The notes beneath the pieces are model-generated. The model did no database searches and had not been told where the DNA came from. It saw nothing but the letters and a program-made list of their open reading frames with translations. From positions 21,974-85,973 of the forward strand of contig MNQK01000005.1 of NCBI GenBank assembly GCA_001915385.1: 64,000 nucleotides of DNA, read 5' to 3'. The position numbers were made by a program, and so were the translations under genes. Within the stretch, counting starts at the first letter, position 1. Each line of letters starts with the position of its first letter. The DNA is from Bacteroidales bacterium 52_46 (GTDB taxonomy: Bacteria; Bacteroidota; Bacteroidia; Bacteroidales; Muribaculaceae). Of the stretch, positions 43,769-52,723 are shown piece after piece.

Positions 43769-44662
43769 TTATCTGTTTTTAAGGCCGACGATGGTGAATT
43801 GGAGGAGGGGTTTGGCTATGCGGAGCGTGGGGCGGTAGCGCAGTGAGCGGCACAACGCGCGGAATGCTGCGCCGTACATCCGGTGGGCCAGGCAGCGGCT
43901 CATGCGCATGTTGTACCATAAGGCAAGGTAACGTTTCAATCCCGGAGTGTTTTTATTCTCACTATAGAGCAGTTCGAGCTGACGGCCTACCTCGTCGACA
44001 GCTTCGGGGGGACGGGGATTGCTGTAACCGCGGTGATATACCGCCGAGGGTTCCGTGCAATACGCTATGCCGTAACGTGAGGCGAGACGCGCCCATGTCA
44101 GCAGGTCCTCCCCCGACTTTATTCCTTCGGGAAATCCCCCTACCGACTGTAGCGCATCGCGGCGAGCCATCACAGCAGATGTCCAAAGTGGAGGATTCGA
44201 CGCCGCAGCCATCACGAAATAATTGTCGATAACGCCTGCGGCGCCCGTGAACGGGAGGCGCGACAGCCGGTTGGGCACAATGCGCCCGTCGGCCATCAGA
44301 TTCTCATAGTTTGTGGCGAATACCGCGCACTGAGGGTAGTTTCGGGCGAGCGCGGCAAGTGCCTCCAGGTGGCCGGGGCGCCACTCGTCGTCGGCGTCAA
44401 GAAATGTGACGTATTCGCCGCGAGCCTCGGCTATGCCGCGGTTGCGCGCCGCCCCCACCCCGGCATTATCCTGCGGGATGACGCGCAGCATGTCGAGGCC
44501 ATGGTCGGCGGCGTAGCTGCGCACCACCTCCGCGCTGTCGTCGGTCGAACCGTCATCGACCACTATGACCTCGCAATCGTGGAAATCCTGCGCTACAATC
44601 GAGCCGAGAGGGCGCTCTACGAGTTTCCCTTTGTTATAAAGCGGTATTATGATGGATATCAT
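43769..44662 (-). CDS. GT2-family glycosyltransferase
   Basis: The 297-residue product starts MISIIIPLYNKGK. It has a GT-A fold with EVIVVDDGSTDDSAEVV, VGAARNRGIAEARGEYVTFLDADDEW (the DxD metal motif as DADD) and a later GGFPEGIKSGEDL acceptor segment. It probably adds a sugar to a surface glycan. The minus-strand -7 box (44667-44675) lies so close to ATG 44662 that the mRNA may be leaderless. Confidence 0.88.
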   Translation of the reverse strand: MISIIIPLYNKGKLVERPLGSIVAQDFHDCEVIVVDDGSTDDSAEVVRSYAADHGLDMLRVIPQDNAGVGAARNRGIAEARGEYVTFLDADDEWRPGHLEALAALARNYPQCAVFATNYENLMADGRIVPNRLSRLPFTGAAGVIDNYFVMAAASNPPLWTSAVMARRDALQSVGGFPEGIKSGEDLLTWARLASRYGIAYCTEPSAVYHRGYSNPRPPEAVDEVGRQLELLYSENKNTPGLKRYLALWYNMRMSRCLAHRMYGAAFRALCRSLRYRPTLRIAKPLLQFTIVGLKNR

Positions 44663-44666
44663 ACGC

Positions 44667-44685
44667 ACAAATTTAGTAATTTTGC
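44667..44685. promoter_or_regulatory. Overlapping divergent -7 boxes for GT2 (-) and EamA (+)
   Basis: TAAATTTGT on the minus strand (44667-44675) and TAATTTTGC on the plus strand (44677-44685) are separated by one base, so the two promoters compete for the same DNA. Confidence 0.6.
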
Positions 44686-44713
44686 AGGAATTTTTGAAAG
44701 AGGACTGATAAAT

Positions 44714-45619
44714 ATGAGTGACTTTAATCTGAAAGGGCATCTGGCGATGTTCGGTGCCAATCTGACATGGGGACTCATGTCGCCCATAGTGAAAATAGTG
44801 CTTGCATCGGGCACGGTGGCGCCGATGCTTCTTGTCGATTTCCGCATGGCCGGAGCGGCGGCGCTGTTCTGGCTTACATCATTGTTTCTGCCCCGCGAAC
44901 ATGTGCCTGCGCGCGACAAACTGCTGCTGTGCGGCGCCGGAATGCTCGGCATACTTTTCAATCAGGGTTGCTTCATACTCGGAGTGAGCATGACTACACC
45001 GAGCGAAGCGAGCCTCGTGACTACCACCATGCCGATGTGGGTGATGCTGCTCGCATGGCTGATACTGCGCGAACCAATCAGTCTGAAAAAGGCGGGAGGC
45101 ATAGCGGTCGGAGCGACCGGCGCGCTTATACTGATGCTCGGCAGTCCGTCGCAAAGCGCCACGGCCTCCAATCCGCTCTTGGGCGATGTCATAGTGCTTA
45201 CGGCGCAGCTCAGTTTCGCGCTCTACCTCACCCTCTACCGCAACTTCATACGCAAATATTCGCTCGTGACGCTGATGAAATGGATGTTTCTGTCGGCCAC
45301 CGTGATTTCACTGCCCGTAAGCATCCCCGTAGTATTGAGCACGTCGTGGGGCGCTATAAGCACCGTGGAATGGTGCGGAGCGGCCGCAGTGGTAGTGTTT
45401 GCGACCTACCTTGCCTATATCGGCGTGATGACCGGCCAAAAGCTTCTGCGCCCCACCGTGGTAGGCATCTACAACTACCTCCAGCCCATCGTAGCCACCA
45501 TAGTAGGCATAACCCTCGGCATGGATAGCTTCACGCTGATAAAAGGCATAGCCGTAATCCTGATATTCAGCGGCGTATGGCTCGTAACAACAAGCCGCGC
45601 CCTCCCCACCGACCGGTAA
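44714..45619 (+). CDS. EamA/DMT-family transporter
   Basis: The 301-residue protein has ten predicted helices in two EamA repeats (GANLTWGLMSPIVKI at the start, and VILTAQLSFALYLTLYR at the second repeat). Drug/metabolite transporters of this type export amino acids or other metabolites; the substrate is unknown. ATG 44714 is chosen because it follows the -7 box at 44677. Its end faces the AlbA_2 gene across a small GGAAACTT/AAGTTTCC hairpin (45624-45648). Confidence 0.9.
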   Translation: MSDFNLKGHLAMFGANLTWGLMSPIVKIVLASGTVAPMLLVDFRMAGAAALFWLTSLFLPREHVPARDKLLLCGAGMLGILFNQGCFILGVSMTTPSEASLVTTTMPMWVMLLAWLILREPISLKKAGGIAVGATGALILMLGSPSQSATASNPLLGDVIVLTAQLSFALYLTLYRNFIRKYSLVTLMKWMFLSATVISLPVSIPVVLSTSWGAISTVEWCGAAAVVVFATYLAYIGVMTGQKLLRPTVVGIYNYLQPIVATIVGITLGMDSFTLIKGIAVILIFSGVWLVTTSRALPTDR

Positions 45620-45634
45620 TACCGGAAACTTTGT

Positions 45635-47065
45635 TTAGATAAGTTTCCACCTCCCGCTTCTTGCGGAACCGACACGAATAAGTTTCCCTGATTTTTTCAA
45701 TACGGATATAACCCTGTCAATACTGCTCTTTGACTGATTTGTAGTCTCTGCTATTTCCGCAATCGAGATGTGAGAATCAGCACTTATCAACGTCAGAACG
45801 CGCTCAGGAAGTAATTTTTCAACATCATTAACGTCATTTGACGTTGATTGATGTTGATTGACGTTAATCGGAAGTTCAAATCTGACATCCGACTTCGTTA
45901 TATCGCTCTCAATAGTTACAGCGCAATCAGTTAGATTTTTCCAGTTCAGAATCTTGTCAATCCCATACCCGCCGTTCTCTGATAATCTCGCGAGCCTGAA
46001 GAATCGGAGTATATTGGGATTGCGGGGTTGTGACACTATTGTCTGCCCAAGTATATTGAGGTTTACCGGGAAACTACCAGGGTTCTGTAAGTGTATGCTT
46101 GTGTCGAATACCCTGACTGTTGAGTGTATCTCACTGAAATAATCCGCATGGGCCAGCATGTTTACAAGAGCCTCTCTGATACAGTATAGCCGGGTATTGT
46201 CATCCGGGGCAATCCCGTCTGGACGAGGCGAATAGGGATTGTCTATTCTTGTTCTCAATCGGTGTAGGATAACCTTATAATATTCCCAGATATTTTCTTG
46301 TTCCTGTATGCGGAATGTATATCTTGTGCGAGCATCTTGTATTGACGTGCCTGGAATCTCCATATAATCAATAAGAAAATCAGGATTATAGCGTAATATC
46401 GCATCAATATTGCCGAACATCATTAATCCTCCTACTGATAGCAGTCCATTAAGCATTATTCCGGTTTTGACCGCGAACTCCGTATCTGATAACGTATTAT
46501 ACGACAAATCGGGATTGAATGCTCTTAGATAAGCACGATAATCCTGAAACGATCCTTGATTTATATCGCCATAACATGTCCCAAAAACCGCTTCGTTCGA
46601 CTTCTTGCCAAAAGCCTGGTCACGCTGCATAGCTCGCACTTCGTATTCAGTCGCTCGCTGGTCGCCACTTCCGATACGGATATAGGTGTTTGACGGGACA
46701 CTTATGTATACAGGCTTATATTCCGACATTGGAATATAGAACGCTAACACTGACTTACCGTCTATATCGAATTTTGCAATCTGAACTGAAATACGTTGAT
46801 TGAACTTACTGTTCGACCGAAGAACGGTTACAAAATCCTGTTCTATCTTTTCGGTGTGTTCTACCCCTTGGATTTCATAAGTAGATTTGCCTGCGGTTCT
46901 CCTTTCTTTTACGCCGAATACAATCCACCCTCCGTAAGAATTGGAGAACGCACTAACCGTTTCCCAAGCAGTTTTGGGAACTTCGCTTTTGGCTTCTTTG
47001 ACCTCGAAGTCATTCCATTCAACGCCATTCAATCGGCTCAGCAGTTCTTCTTTTGTCATCTCCAT
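45635..47065 (-). CDS. AlbA_2 (Schlafen-type) ATP-binding transcriptional regulator
   Basis: The 476-residue product has an N-terminal AlbA_2 domain (about 10-130, NDFEVKEAKSEVPKTAWETV, AFSNSYGGWIVFGVKE), a middle part ending in an HATPase_c_4-like segment (IREALVNMLAHADY, NGGYGIDKIL), and a C-terminal winged helix (about 420-476, HISIAEIAETTNQSKSSIDRVI). The start at 47065 follows a GAAAGGA Shine-Dalgarno-like site. Codon use is clearly more AT-rich than its neighbours, and a MITE-like repeat lies 80 bases upstream, suggesting recent acquisition. Such genes often occur in mobile or defence regions; the function is unproven. Confidence 0.87.
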   Translation of the reverse strand: MEMTKEELLSRLNGVEWNDFEVKEAKSEVPKTAWETVSAFSNSYGGWIVFGVKERRTAGKSTYEIQGVEHTEKIEQDFVTVLRSNSKFNQRISVQIAKFDIDGKSVLAFYIPMSEYKPVYISVPSNTYIRIGSGDQRATEYEVRAMQRDQAFGKKSNEAVFGTCYGDINQGSFQDYRAYLRAFNPDLSYNTLSDTEFAVKTGIMLNGLLSVGGLMMFGNIDAILRYNPDFLIDYMEIPGTSIQDARTRYTFRIQEQENIWEYYKVILHRLRTRIDNPYSPRPDGIAPDDNTRLYCIREALVNMLAHADYFSEIHSTVRVFDTSIHLQNPGSFPVNLNILGQTIVSQPRNPNILRFFRLARLSENGGYGIDKILNWKNLTDCAVTIESDITKSDVRFELPINVNQHQSTSNDVNDVEKLLPERVLTLISADSHISIAEIAETTNQSKSSIDRVISVLKKSGKLIRVGSARSGRWKLI

Positions 47066-47146
47066 GTTTCCTTTCAACGCAAAAATACGAATTTTTCGGG
47101 AGATATGACGTAAGTCTCTGATTTTATTAGTAAGTTATGCGACTGA

Positions 47147-47336
47147 GAGCTTGTCTAAAATTCATATTACTTTGCTTTTGAGGGTCTTGTCAGTGCCTTT
47201 TTGCTCGCTCTTCAGTCACGTAGCTACGGCTACGCTCGCTCTTTGCAAGCAAAGCGACTTCGTCGATGACATCGCAAGCAAAAATCCATCTGACAATCTC
47301 TCTCAAAATCTGCATTATATAAATTTAGACAAGCTC
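47147..47336. mobile_element. MITE-like element (190 bp) with GAGCTTGTCTAAA ends
   Basis: The element begins GAGCTTGTCTAAAATT and ends with the near reverse complement AATTTAGACAAGCTC. The interior continues as an imperfect palindrome (GTCAGTGCCTTTTTGCT against AGCAAAAATCCATCTGAC) with a central GTAGCTACGGCTAC. It has no coding capacity. It looks like a non-autonomous element needing a transposase elsewhere. Confidence 0.72.
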
Positions 47337-47359
47337 TGAATGGCAGAAAAAAACGAAGA

Positions 47360-47405
47360 CACAAAAGCCATGACAAAAGATTGTACTTTTGCCTTGGCTT
47401 TTGTG
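47360..47405 (-). terminator. Terminator of the TonB receptor/lipoprotein operon
   Basis: CACAAAAGCCA (47360-47370) pairs with TGGCTTTTGTG (47395-47405), with an inner CAAAAG/CTTTTG stem. On the minus strand a T-rich tract follows. Confidence 0.65.
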
Positions 47406-47437
47406 CCTTTGTTTAGATAATTATACTGCGCTATACG

Positions 47438-49510
47438 TTATTTCCAGTCGGCGTCCTCGCCGTTGGCGAACCATGTGCAGCTCTTGTATTGGAACTGGCC
47501 TTTGCCGGTGACGGTGTAGACCACGGTCTCTACCGAGCGAGCGCCGGTGTAGGCGGTGAAGTTGACGGTATAGGTCACTTCCATGCCGTCGACGGGCACT
47601 GCGTCGGGATTAAGCTGTGCGAGTACGGCGGGCATTGTCTCGAGGCAGAAACGTTTCTGCATGAGGGCGGTCACCTCGTCGTCGGTGTACTCTTCGTAGA
47701 GTTCGGGGAACTTGCTCTTGGCGTTGGCACCGCGTATGTCGACGTTGCAGTAATAGAACGATGTGCCGGAATAGAATTCCGAATTACCGTATTTCACATC
47801 CATGTAGGGACCGTCCTTAAGCGATACGCCACCCATAGGCTTGGAAATATTCTCGAACACCCACTCTACGGCGGCAGTGTAGTACGTAACGGAAGGCTCG
47901 GTACGGCTTTCGGGGAGCGTGATGACTACCGACGGGTCATAGAGCCAGAAACCGTTGCGCTTTACAAACTGCGAAGTGGTCTCGCCGGCGTTGACCACCC
48001 ATTCGGTGCCGTTGAAGATATACTGTGCGGCCTGATAAGAGGCACCGGAACCGTTATAGTAGTTGTAGGCTACGACGATCTCATCTTCGGCGGCAGCGTA
48101 TGGATATTTGTTTTTAAGGTAGACGGGAAGAAGCTCGGCGGGAAGAGTTCCCGAGAGATTTCCGTAAGTCTGTCCCATGGCCTTGTAGTCGGCAGGCTGG
48201 AGCACTTCGACTCCGGTCATCGACAACCACGATGTGCCGTCGAAATACAGGATGGCATTTTTGACCGTAGTGGAAACTTCATTGACAGGAGCACGATGTA
48301 CGGGAGCACCCGAAGCATTGGCGGCATTCTCAACCGACGTGATTACGACGTTGAAGAATTTGCCCGATGAAACCGACGCGAAATATCCGCGGACAATATA
48401 AGTTTCGCCGGCTGTAATCTGGTCGCGTATGAACTGCGGCACCTGATAACCGCTTCCCTGTGCGGTCGAAGCGCCGTCGACAGCGAAGTTATAATAGTTG
48501 CCGCTGACGGATGCCTTGCCGGTGAACTGCACATACTGCGCAAGCTCGTTGCCGGTACGTGCCACTGCCTCGTCCATCATGGCGCCGGTGTAGACCACGG
48601 GAGCGGGATAGGTGTATGCGCCCGTTCCCTCTACCGTATAGCTCTCTTCGGTAATTGCAATCTGCAGGCCTTTGCCGTATGACCCCACCTCGCCGCTAAG
48701 CGAAATCTGGTTGCCTACCGCAACAGAAGCCACATCAAAGCCCGAAGCCTGGTAGCAAAGGATAGAGCCGGAGTTGTCGGTAAGGATAAAACCGCGGTTG
48801 TTGACAGCGGTGATATATCCCTTGATGTCGACCGCGTCACCCTCGGCTGCCGAGCCTATGACCGAAGTCGGCTGGAATGACGGTTCGGGGACATCAGGCT
48901 CATCGCCGCCGATTGTGCCGAAAATCGGGTTTTCGGTAGCCTCGTTGTAAGTCACGACTGCATACTGTCCGGCTTCGGCATCGGGGAACTCGGCTTTGAG
49001 GATACCGTTGACCGTACGCGACGAGAACGGATGTGAGGGCGAAAAAGCGTTGATGTAGTTGTCATCGCTGCCCCATATCGTCATGTAATCGTCTTCCGAG
49101 AGGGTCAGCAGCTCAACTCCTTTATTGATAAGGAGTACGCTCTGCGGACGGTTGGCGGCTACGTTGTATGTCACCTTGACAGCCGAACCGTTGGAGAGGG
49201 CGAAGAAATTGTTGGTCGAGTCGCGCAGTATCGCAGGGATAAACTGACGAGCCTCGGCGTCGGTAGTGAATGAATTTGTAGCGGCAATCAGCGCTCTCTC
49301 CTCCTGGGTGCCTATTGAAGTATAAGGCGCCTGGTTCAGGATTTTGGTATAGTCGGCGGCAGTGAGAGTATAGTTTAACGTCTCTACCGACGTGCCCGGT
49401 TCCGGCACTTCGAAACCGTCGAGTTTATCGTTCCAGTCGTTCTCGTCGCAACCGGCGAGGAGTGCCACGGCGCCGAGAGCAAGGAAACTGTGTTTTATTA
49501 TTGTGTTCAT
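47438..49510 (-). CDS. Surface lipoprotein partner of a TonB-dependent receptor
   Basis: The 690-residue product has a lipoprotein signal (AVALLAGC) followed by acidic residues (DENDWND), resembling the Bacteroidetes surface-export signal. The middle part (about 215-400) looks like tandem OB-fold domains (AVDIKGYITAVNNRGFILTDNSG). The C-terminal half is Tyr/Trp-rich with repeated YFDGTSWLSM and YIFNGTEWVV strands. I see no SusD (TPR) features. It starts 25 bases after the receptor gene, so they form one operon. A role as cell-surface binding or capping partner of the receptor is inferred; the ligand is unknown. Confidence 0.82.
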   Translation of the reverse strand: MNTIIKHSFLALGAVALLAGCDENDWNDKLDGFEVPEPGTSVETLNYTLTAADYTKILNQAPYTSIGTQEERALIAATNSFTTDAEARQFIPAILRDSTNNFFALSNGSAVKVTYNVAANRPQSVLLINKGVELLTLSEDDYMTIWGSDDNYINAFSPSHPFSSRTVNGILKAEFPDAEAGQYAVVTYNEATENPIFGTIGGDEPDVPEPSFQPTSVIGSAAEGDAVDIKGYITAVNNRGFILTDNSGSILCYQASGFDVASVAVGNQISLSGEVGSYGKGLQIAITEESYTVEGTGAYTYPAPVVYTGAMMDEAVARTGNELAQYVQFTGKASVSGNYYNFAVDGASTAQGSGYQVPQFIRDQITAGETYIVRGYFASVSSGKFFNVVITSVENAANASGAPVHRAPVNEVSTTVKNAILYFDGTSWLSMTGVEVLQPADYKAMGQTYGNLSGTLPAELLPVYLKNKYPYAAAEDEIVVAYNYYNGSGASYQAAQYIFNGTEWVVNAGETTSQFVKRNGFWLYDPSVVITLPESRTEPSVTYYTAAVEWVFENISKPMGGVSLKDGPYMDVKYGNSEFYSGTSFYYCNVDIRGANAKSKFPELYEEYTDDEVTALMQKRFCLETMPAVLAQLNPDAVPVDGMEVTYTVNFTAYTGARSVETVVYTVTGKGQFQYKSCTWFANGEDADWK

Positions 49511-49535
49511 ATTGTTATTGTAATTGGGAGGTGAA

Positions 49536-52247
49536 TTAGAACGCTATTTTAAGACGGAGAGAATATGTGCGGCCAAACGAATAGAACACGCGGTAGGCGT
49601 TTTCCCATGTGCCGCGGCTGCCCGATGCGGTGTATGCGTCGACAACGTAGTTGTAGTTGAAGAGGTTGTTGACATTGCCGAACAGTGTGGCCTCGAAGCC
49701 GGCCATCTGGAACTTGTAGCTTGCCGACATGTCGAGCTGGTTGCCCCAGGGAATTCTCCACGGGTCGGCCACGTTGACCTCCTTGAAGGGAATAAGGTCG
49801 TTGTCAGATACCGTATAGTCGGAGTAGTTGCGTGCCGAGAATGTCCAGTCGGCGCCTATGCGCATGCCTTTGAACGGTTTCACAGTCACACCGATTGCTC
49901 CTGTGGTCTGTGCCGAGCCGCCCACTTTGCGTCCTTTCTGGTTGAGTATTGACCATGCATGGTCTTCGGCGAACACGCCCGATGCAAGTTTGCCCGAGGT
50001 GTTGGCAAGAGGCTGGCCGAGGTCATTGTAGTAGTAACCCTTGGCGTTTGAATCCCAGTTCCAGTCGCCTATCGAGAGCATACCGTCGATATCGAGCCAC
50101 TGTGTGGGGCGATATTTCAGGTTGAGCTCCAGACCCATGTGACGGGCGTCGACACCCGACATGTTGAGATAGTAGCGCGAGCCGTCGCCCATCGTCGACG
50201 AGCGGGTGGTAGTCTTGTCCATCCACTTCGTGTAGTAAGCGTTGAATGTGGCCGTGAATATCGGCGAATGGTATTCGTAACCTACTTCAATCGAACCGCA
50301 TTTCTCGTTGACGGGATTCGGGTTGATGGCATTTGAGGTGTTTTGTGCGGCGAATACGCCCTTGGCGAAGAACGGCGCGCGGGTGAGGTAACCGCCGTTG
50401 AAATATACGTTGTTGTGTTTGTCGATATTATAGTTGGCGCCACCCTTTACCGAACCTGCGATAAAATTGGGCTTCTCCGACGTGCCGTGCTCCTTGTCAT
50501 AATAGAAACGGTCGACACGCCAGTAGGTGGTGTTGTTGAGCGAGCCGGCGAGCACCATGGTGAGTTTGTCGGCGAGCGTGGTGTATTCTACCTGCGCGAA
50601 ACCGCCTTCCTGCACCGTGTAGCCGTCATAGTCGCGGTACACGACATCGCCTACGCCAAGTTTCTGGTATTTCCAGTTGGGGTCGGCTGCGGCGGCATTG
50701 TTGGCGGGGTTGACACCTTTACGGCTGGAGTCGTCCATGAAGTACGCACCGTTGTAGAGGTCGGTGATTTCGTTGGTGTGCTTGCCGATGTAGTAGCGCA
50801 CGTCGATACCGGCGGTAAGATTGAGTTTCTTCTCGATAAGCTCGTTCTTGTAGGTCGATACGAGTCCGAACCACTTGTGGGAGTTGATTGACTTCGCCAT
50901 AATCATGTTGGAGCCGGTCTCCGAAGCCATGTTCATCTCCTGGATGGCGGCGTAGTCAAACGTACCGTCCTCGCGGCGGAAAAGGGTGTTTAAGTTACCG
51001 TTGGATGCGCCGTACCACGAAGCATTGCTGAGCGACTGGCCGTTGTAGTAGCCGCGTCCCTGGCCTGACGAACCGTATCCGCTGGCAAGCGACACGTAGA
51101 CAGCAGTCGACAGCGACGACTTGTGGTCAATCTGCCAGATATGGTTCAATGAAATCTGAGGCTTGTGATATACGTTCTTTGTCGACGAGCGTACCTGGCC
51201 GTCCATGTCGTAACCGAATGTCGGGTTGTAGCGGTACATGCTCTCGCCGTCCATATAGTTCTTGACATTCTGCCAGTTTTCGATTGAAAGACCGTCCTGC
51301 GAGGAGCGTTTGTAGTGCACTTGCGGCGAGCCGAATGCGGTCAACGACAACTGGTGCGCGTCATTGATGCGTTTCGACACGTTGACGAAGTAGGTGTAGG
51401 CGTTGAAGTTGGTGCCCTGCACGTAGCCGTCGCCCCATTTGCGCGTGCCCATCAACGACACGGCCCAGCCGTTTTTCATAAGGCCGGTCGACACGTTGAA
51501 TCCGATATGGTTCATGCCGTCATTGCCCATGCCGTAGAATACGGCGCCGCCCTTCTTGGCGTCGAGCGAACGGGTGGTGATATTAAGCGTACCGCCCACC
51601 GAGGGAACGGAGATGATTGATGCGCCCAGACCGCGCTGCACCTGCATCATGGAAGTCACGTCGGAGAGGCCGGCCCAGTTCGACCAGTACACCCATCCGC
51701 CTTCCATATCGTTGACCGGAATACCGTTGACAAGCATACCGGTGTTCTCCGACTTGAAGCCGCGGATATTGATTTTGGCGTCGCCGTAGCCGCCGCCGTC
51801 CTTTGTGGCCCACACGCCCGGAGTAGTCTTGAGCACTTCGGGGAATTCCTGGCCGCCAAGTTTATTCTCAATAAGAAGAGCGTCGACGCTCGATGCCGCA
51901 ACCGGGGTCTTGCGCGTGCGTGCAATCGATTGGGTCACAACGACGTCCTTGAGCATCTGTGAAGCGACCTCGAGAGTGATGTTGCCCATCGAGGCCGATG
52001 CTGGAACTTTGGCCGTCTTGTAACCGATATACTCGATGGTCAGCTCCTTGGTGTTGTCTGGCACCTTGATGGTGAAATTACCGTCGATATCAGTGGTGAC
52101 GCCGGTTTTGGCTCCGGGTACCATAACAGAAGCTCCGATGAGAGGTTCGCCCTGTTCATCGGTGATTGTGCCACGACACACATAGTCGGCAAAGGCGGTG
52201 GAACCCGCCACCAACAATGTTGTGGCAAAGAGAGTGATTCTCTTCAT
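49536..52247 (-). CDS. TonB-dependent outer-membrane receptor
   Basis: The 903-residue product has a signal peptide, an N-terminal carboxypeptidase-regulatory-like domain (about 24-100, GTITDEQGEPLIGASV, DGNFTIKVP), a plug domain (about 105-240, ETTPGVW-like LKTTPGVWATKDGG, INIRGFKSENTGMLVNGIP) and a 22-strand-type barrel ending in aromatic RLKIAF. It lacks the full-length SusC signature and its partner is not SusD, so it belongs to the non-SusC TonB receptors. It imports an unidentified ligand using TonB energy. The -7 box lies at 52353-52361. Confidence 0.9.
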   Translation of the reverse strand: MKRITLFATTLLVAGSTAFADYVCRGTITDEQGEPLIGASVMVPGAKTGVTTDIDGNFTIKVPDNTKELTIEYIGYKTAKVPASASMGNITLEVASQMLKDVVVTQSIARTRKTPVAASSVDALLIENKLGGQEFPEVLKTTPGVWATKDGGGYGDAKINIRGFKSENTGMLVNGIPVNDMEGGWVYWSNWAGLSDVTSMMQVQRGLGASIISVPSVGGTLNITTRSLDAKKGGAVFYGMGNDGMNHIGFNVSTGLMKNGWAVSLMGTRKWGDGYVQGTNFNAYTYFVNVSKRINDAHQLSLTAFGSPQVHYKRSSQDGLSIENWQNVKNYMDGESMYRYNPTFGYDMDGQVRSSTKNVYHKPQISLNHIWQIDHKSSLSTAVYVSLASGYGSSGQGRGYYNGQSLSNASWYGASNGNLNTLFRREDGTFDYAAIQEMNMASETGSNMIMAKSINSHKWFGLVSTYKNELIEKKLNLTAGIDVRYYIGKHTNEITDLYNGAYFMDDSSRKGVNPANNAAAADPNWKYQKLGVGDVVYRDYDGYTVQEGGFAQVEYTTLADKLTMVLAGSLNNTTYWRVDRFYYDKEHGTSEKPNFIAGSVKGGANYNIDKHNNVYFNGGYLTRAPFFAKGVFAAQNTSNAINPNPVNEKCGSIEVGYEYHSPIFTATFNAYYTKWMDKTTTRSSTMGDGSRYYLNMSGVDARHMGLELNLKYRPTQWLDIDGMLSIGDWNWDSNAKGYYYNDLGQPLANTSGKLASGVFAEDHAWSILNQKGRKVGGSAQTTGAIGVTVKPFKGMRIGADWTFSARNYSDYTVSDNDLIPFKEVNVADPWRIPWGNQLDMSASYKFQMAGFEATLFGNVNNLFNYNYVVDAYTASGSRGTWENAYRVFYSFGRTYSLRLKIAF

Positions 52248-52352
52248 ACTGTGTAATTTAATTGGTTAATAATTTTTACTTTTTCATGCCGCAATGGCTG
52301 ATGCAATAGGAAAAAACAACCACAGCACCGTGTGATTTTTTAACCCTGTTTC

Positions 52353-52361
52353 ACAAAGTTA
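52353..52361 (-). promoter_or_regulatory. -7 box (TAACTTTGT) for the TonB receptor operon
   Basis: TAACTTTGT on the minus strand, giving a leader of about 100 bases before the start at 52247. Confidence 0.55.
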
Positions 52362-52571
52362 ATAATAAATGTAAAAATAAACGACTCGGGGCGACAAAAT
52401 TTAAAGGAATTTTAATAAAATCTAAGCGTCGTTTATGACCATTTTATTTGCACGAACGCCTTTTTGCCATATTATTGCCGTATTATAGAGCATTTCAATG
52501 GCAAAAGTGTTAAAATAAAGTTAAATTGATATTTTTTTGCCAAAAAATTATGTTATATAACATAAAGTATA

Positions 52572-52580
52572 TATCTTTGC
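52572..52580 (+). promoter_or_regulatory. -7 box (TATCTTTGC) of small RNA candidate copy 1
   Basis: TATCTTTGC lies immediately upstream of the conserved block starting at 52583. The matching box for copy 2 is TATATTTGC at 35102-35110 on the minus strand. Confidence 0.65.
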
Positions 52581-52582
52581 AA

Positions 52583-52651
52583 TGTGTTTTTCATGGTATT
52601 AGATTTAAGGTTAAAAAAGATTATTCGTCGGGATGACGGATAATTTTTTTT
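52583..52651 (+). ncRNA. Small structured RNA candidate, copy 1
   Basis: A 33-base block (starts TGTGTTTTTCATGG, contains TATTAGATTTAAGG) is identical to copy 2 at 35099 (minus). It is followed by a 10-bp hairpin (52620-52629 with 52635-52644, one G-U pair) closed by a GGGAT loop and an eight-T run: a terminator-like end. A -7 box sits just upstream. It lies between the divergent TonB receptor and rnhB genes. A 16-codon frame starting MVLDLRLK runs from 52593 to the stop at 52641. Either a small RNA or a leader with attenuator for rnhB is possible. Confidence 0.65.
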
Positions 52652-52723
52652 GTCAATACCGATAAGTTAGGAAACCATGACAGCAATGTAGGGACGCTAC
52701 AATACATTCACAAACATACAATA

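Noticed and set aside
47438..52247. SusC/SusD polysaccharide utilisation pair
   Set aside because: The lipoprotein lacks SusD-type TPR features and shows OB-fold-like strands; the receptor lacks full SusC hallmarks.
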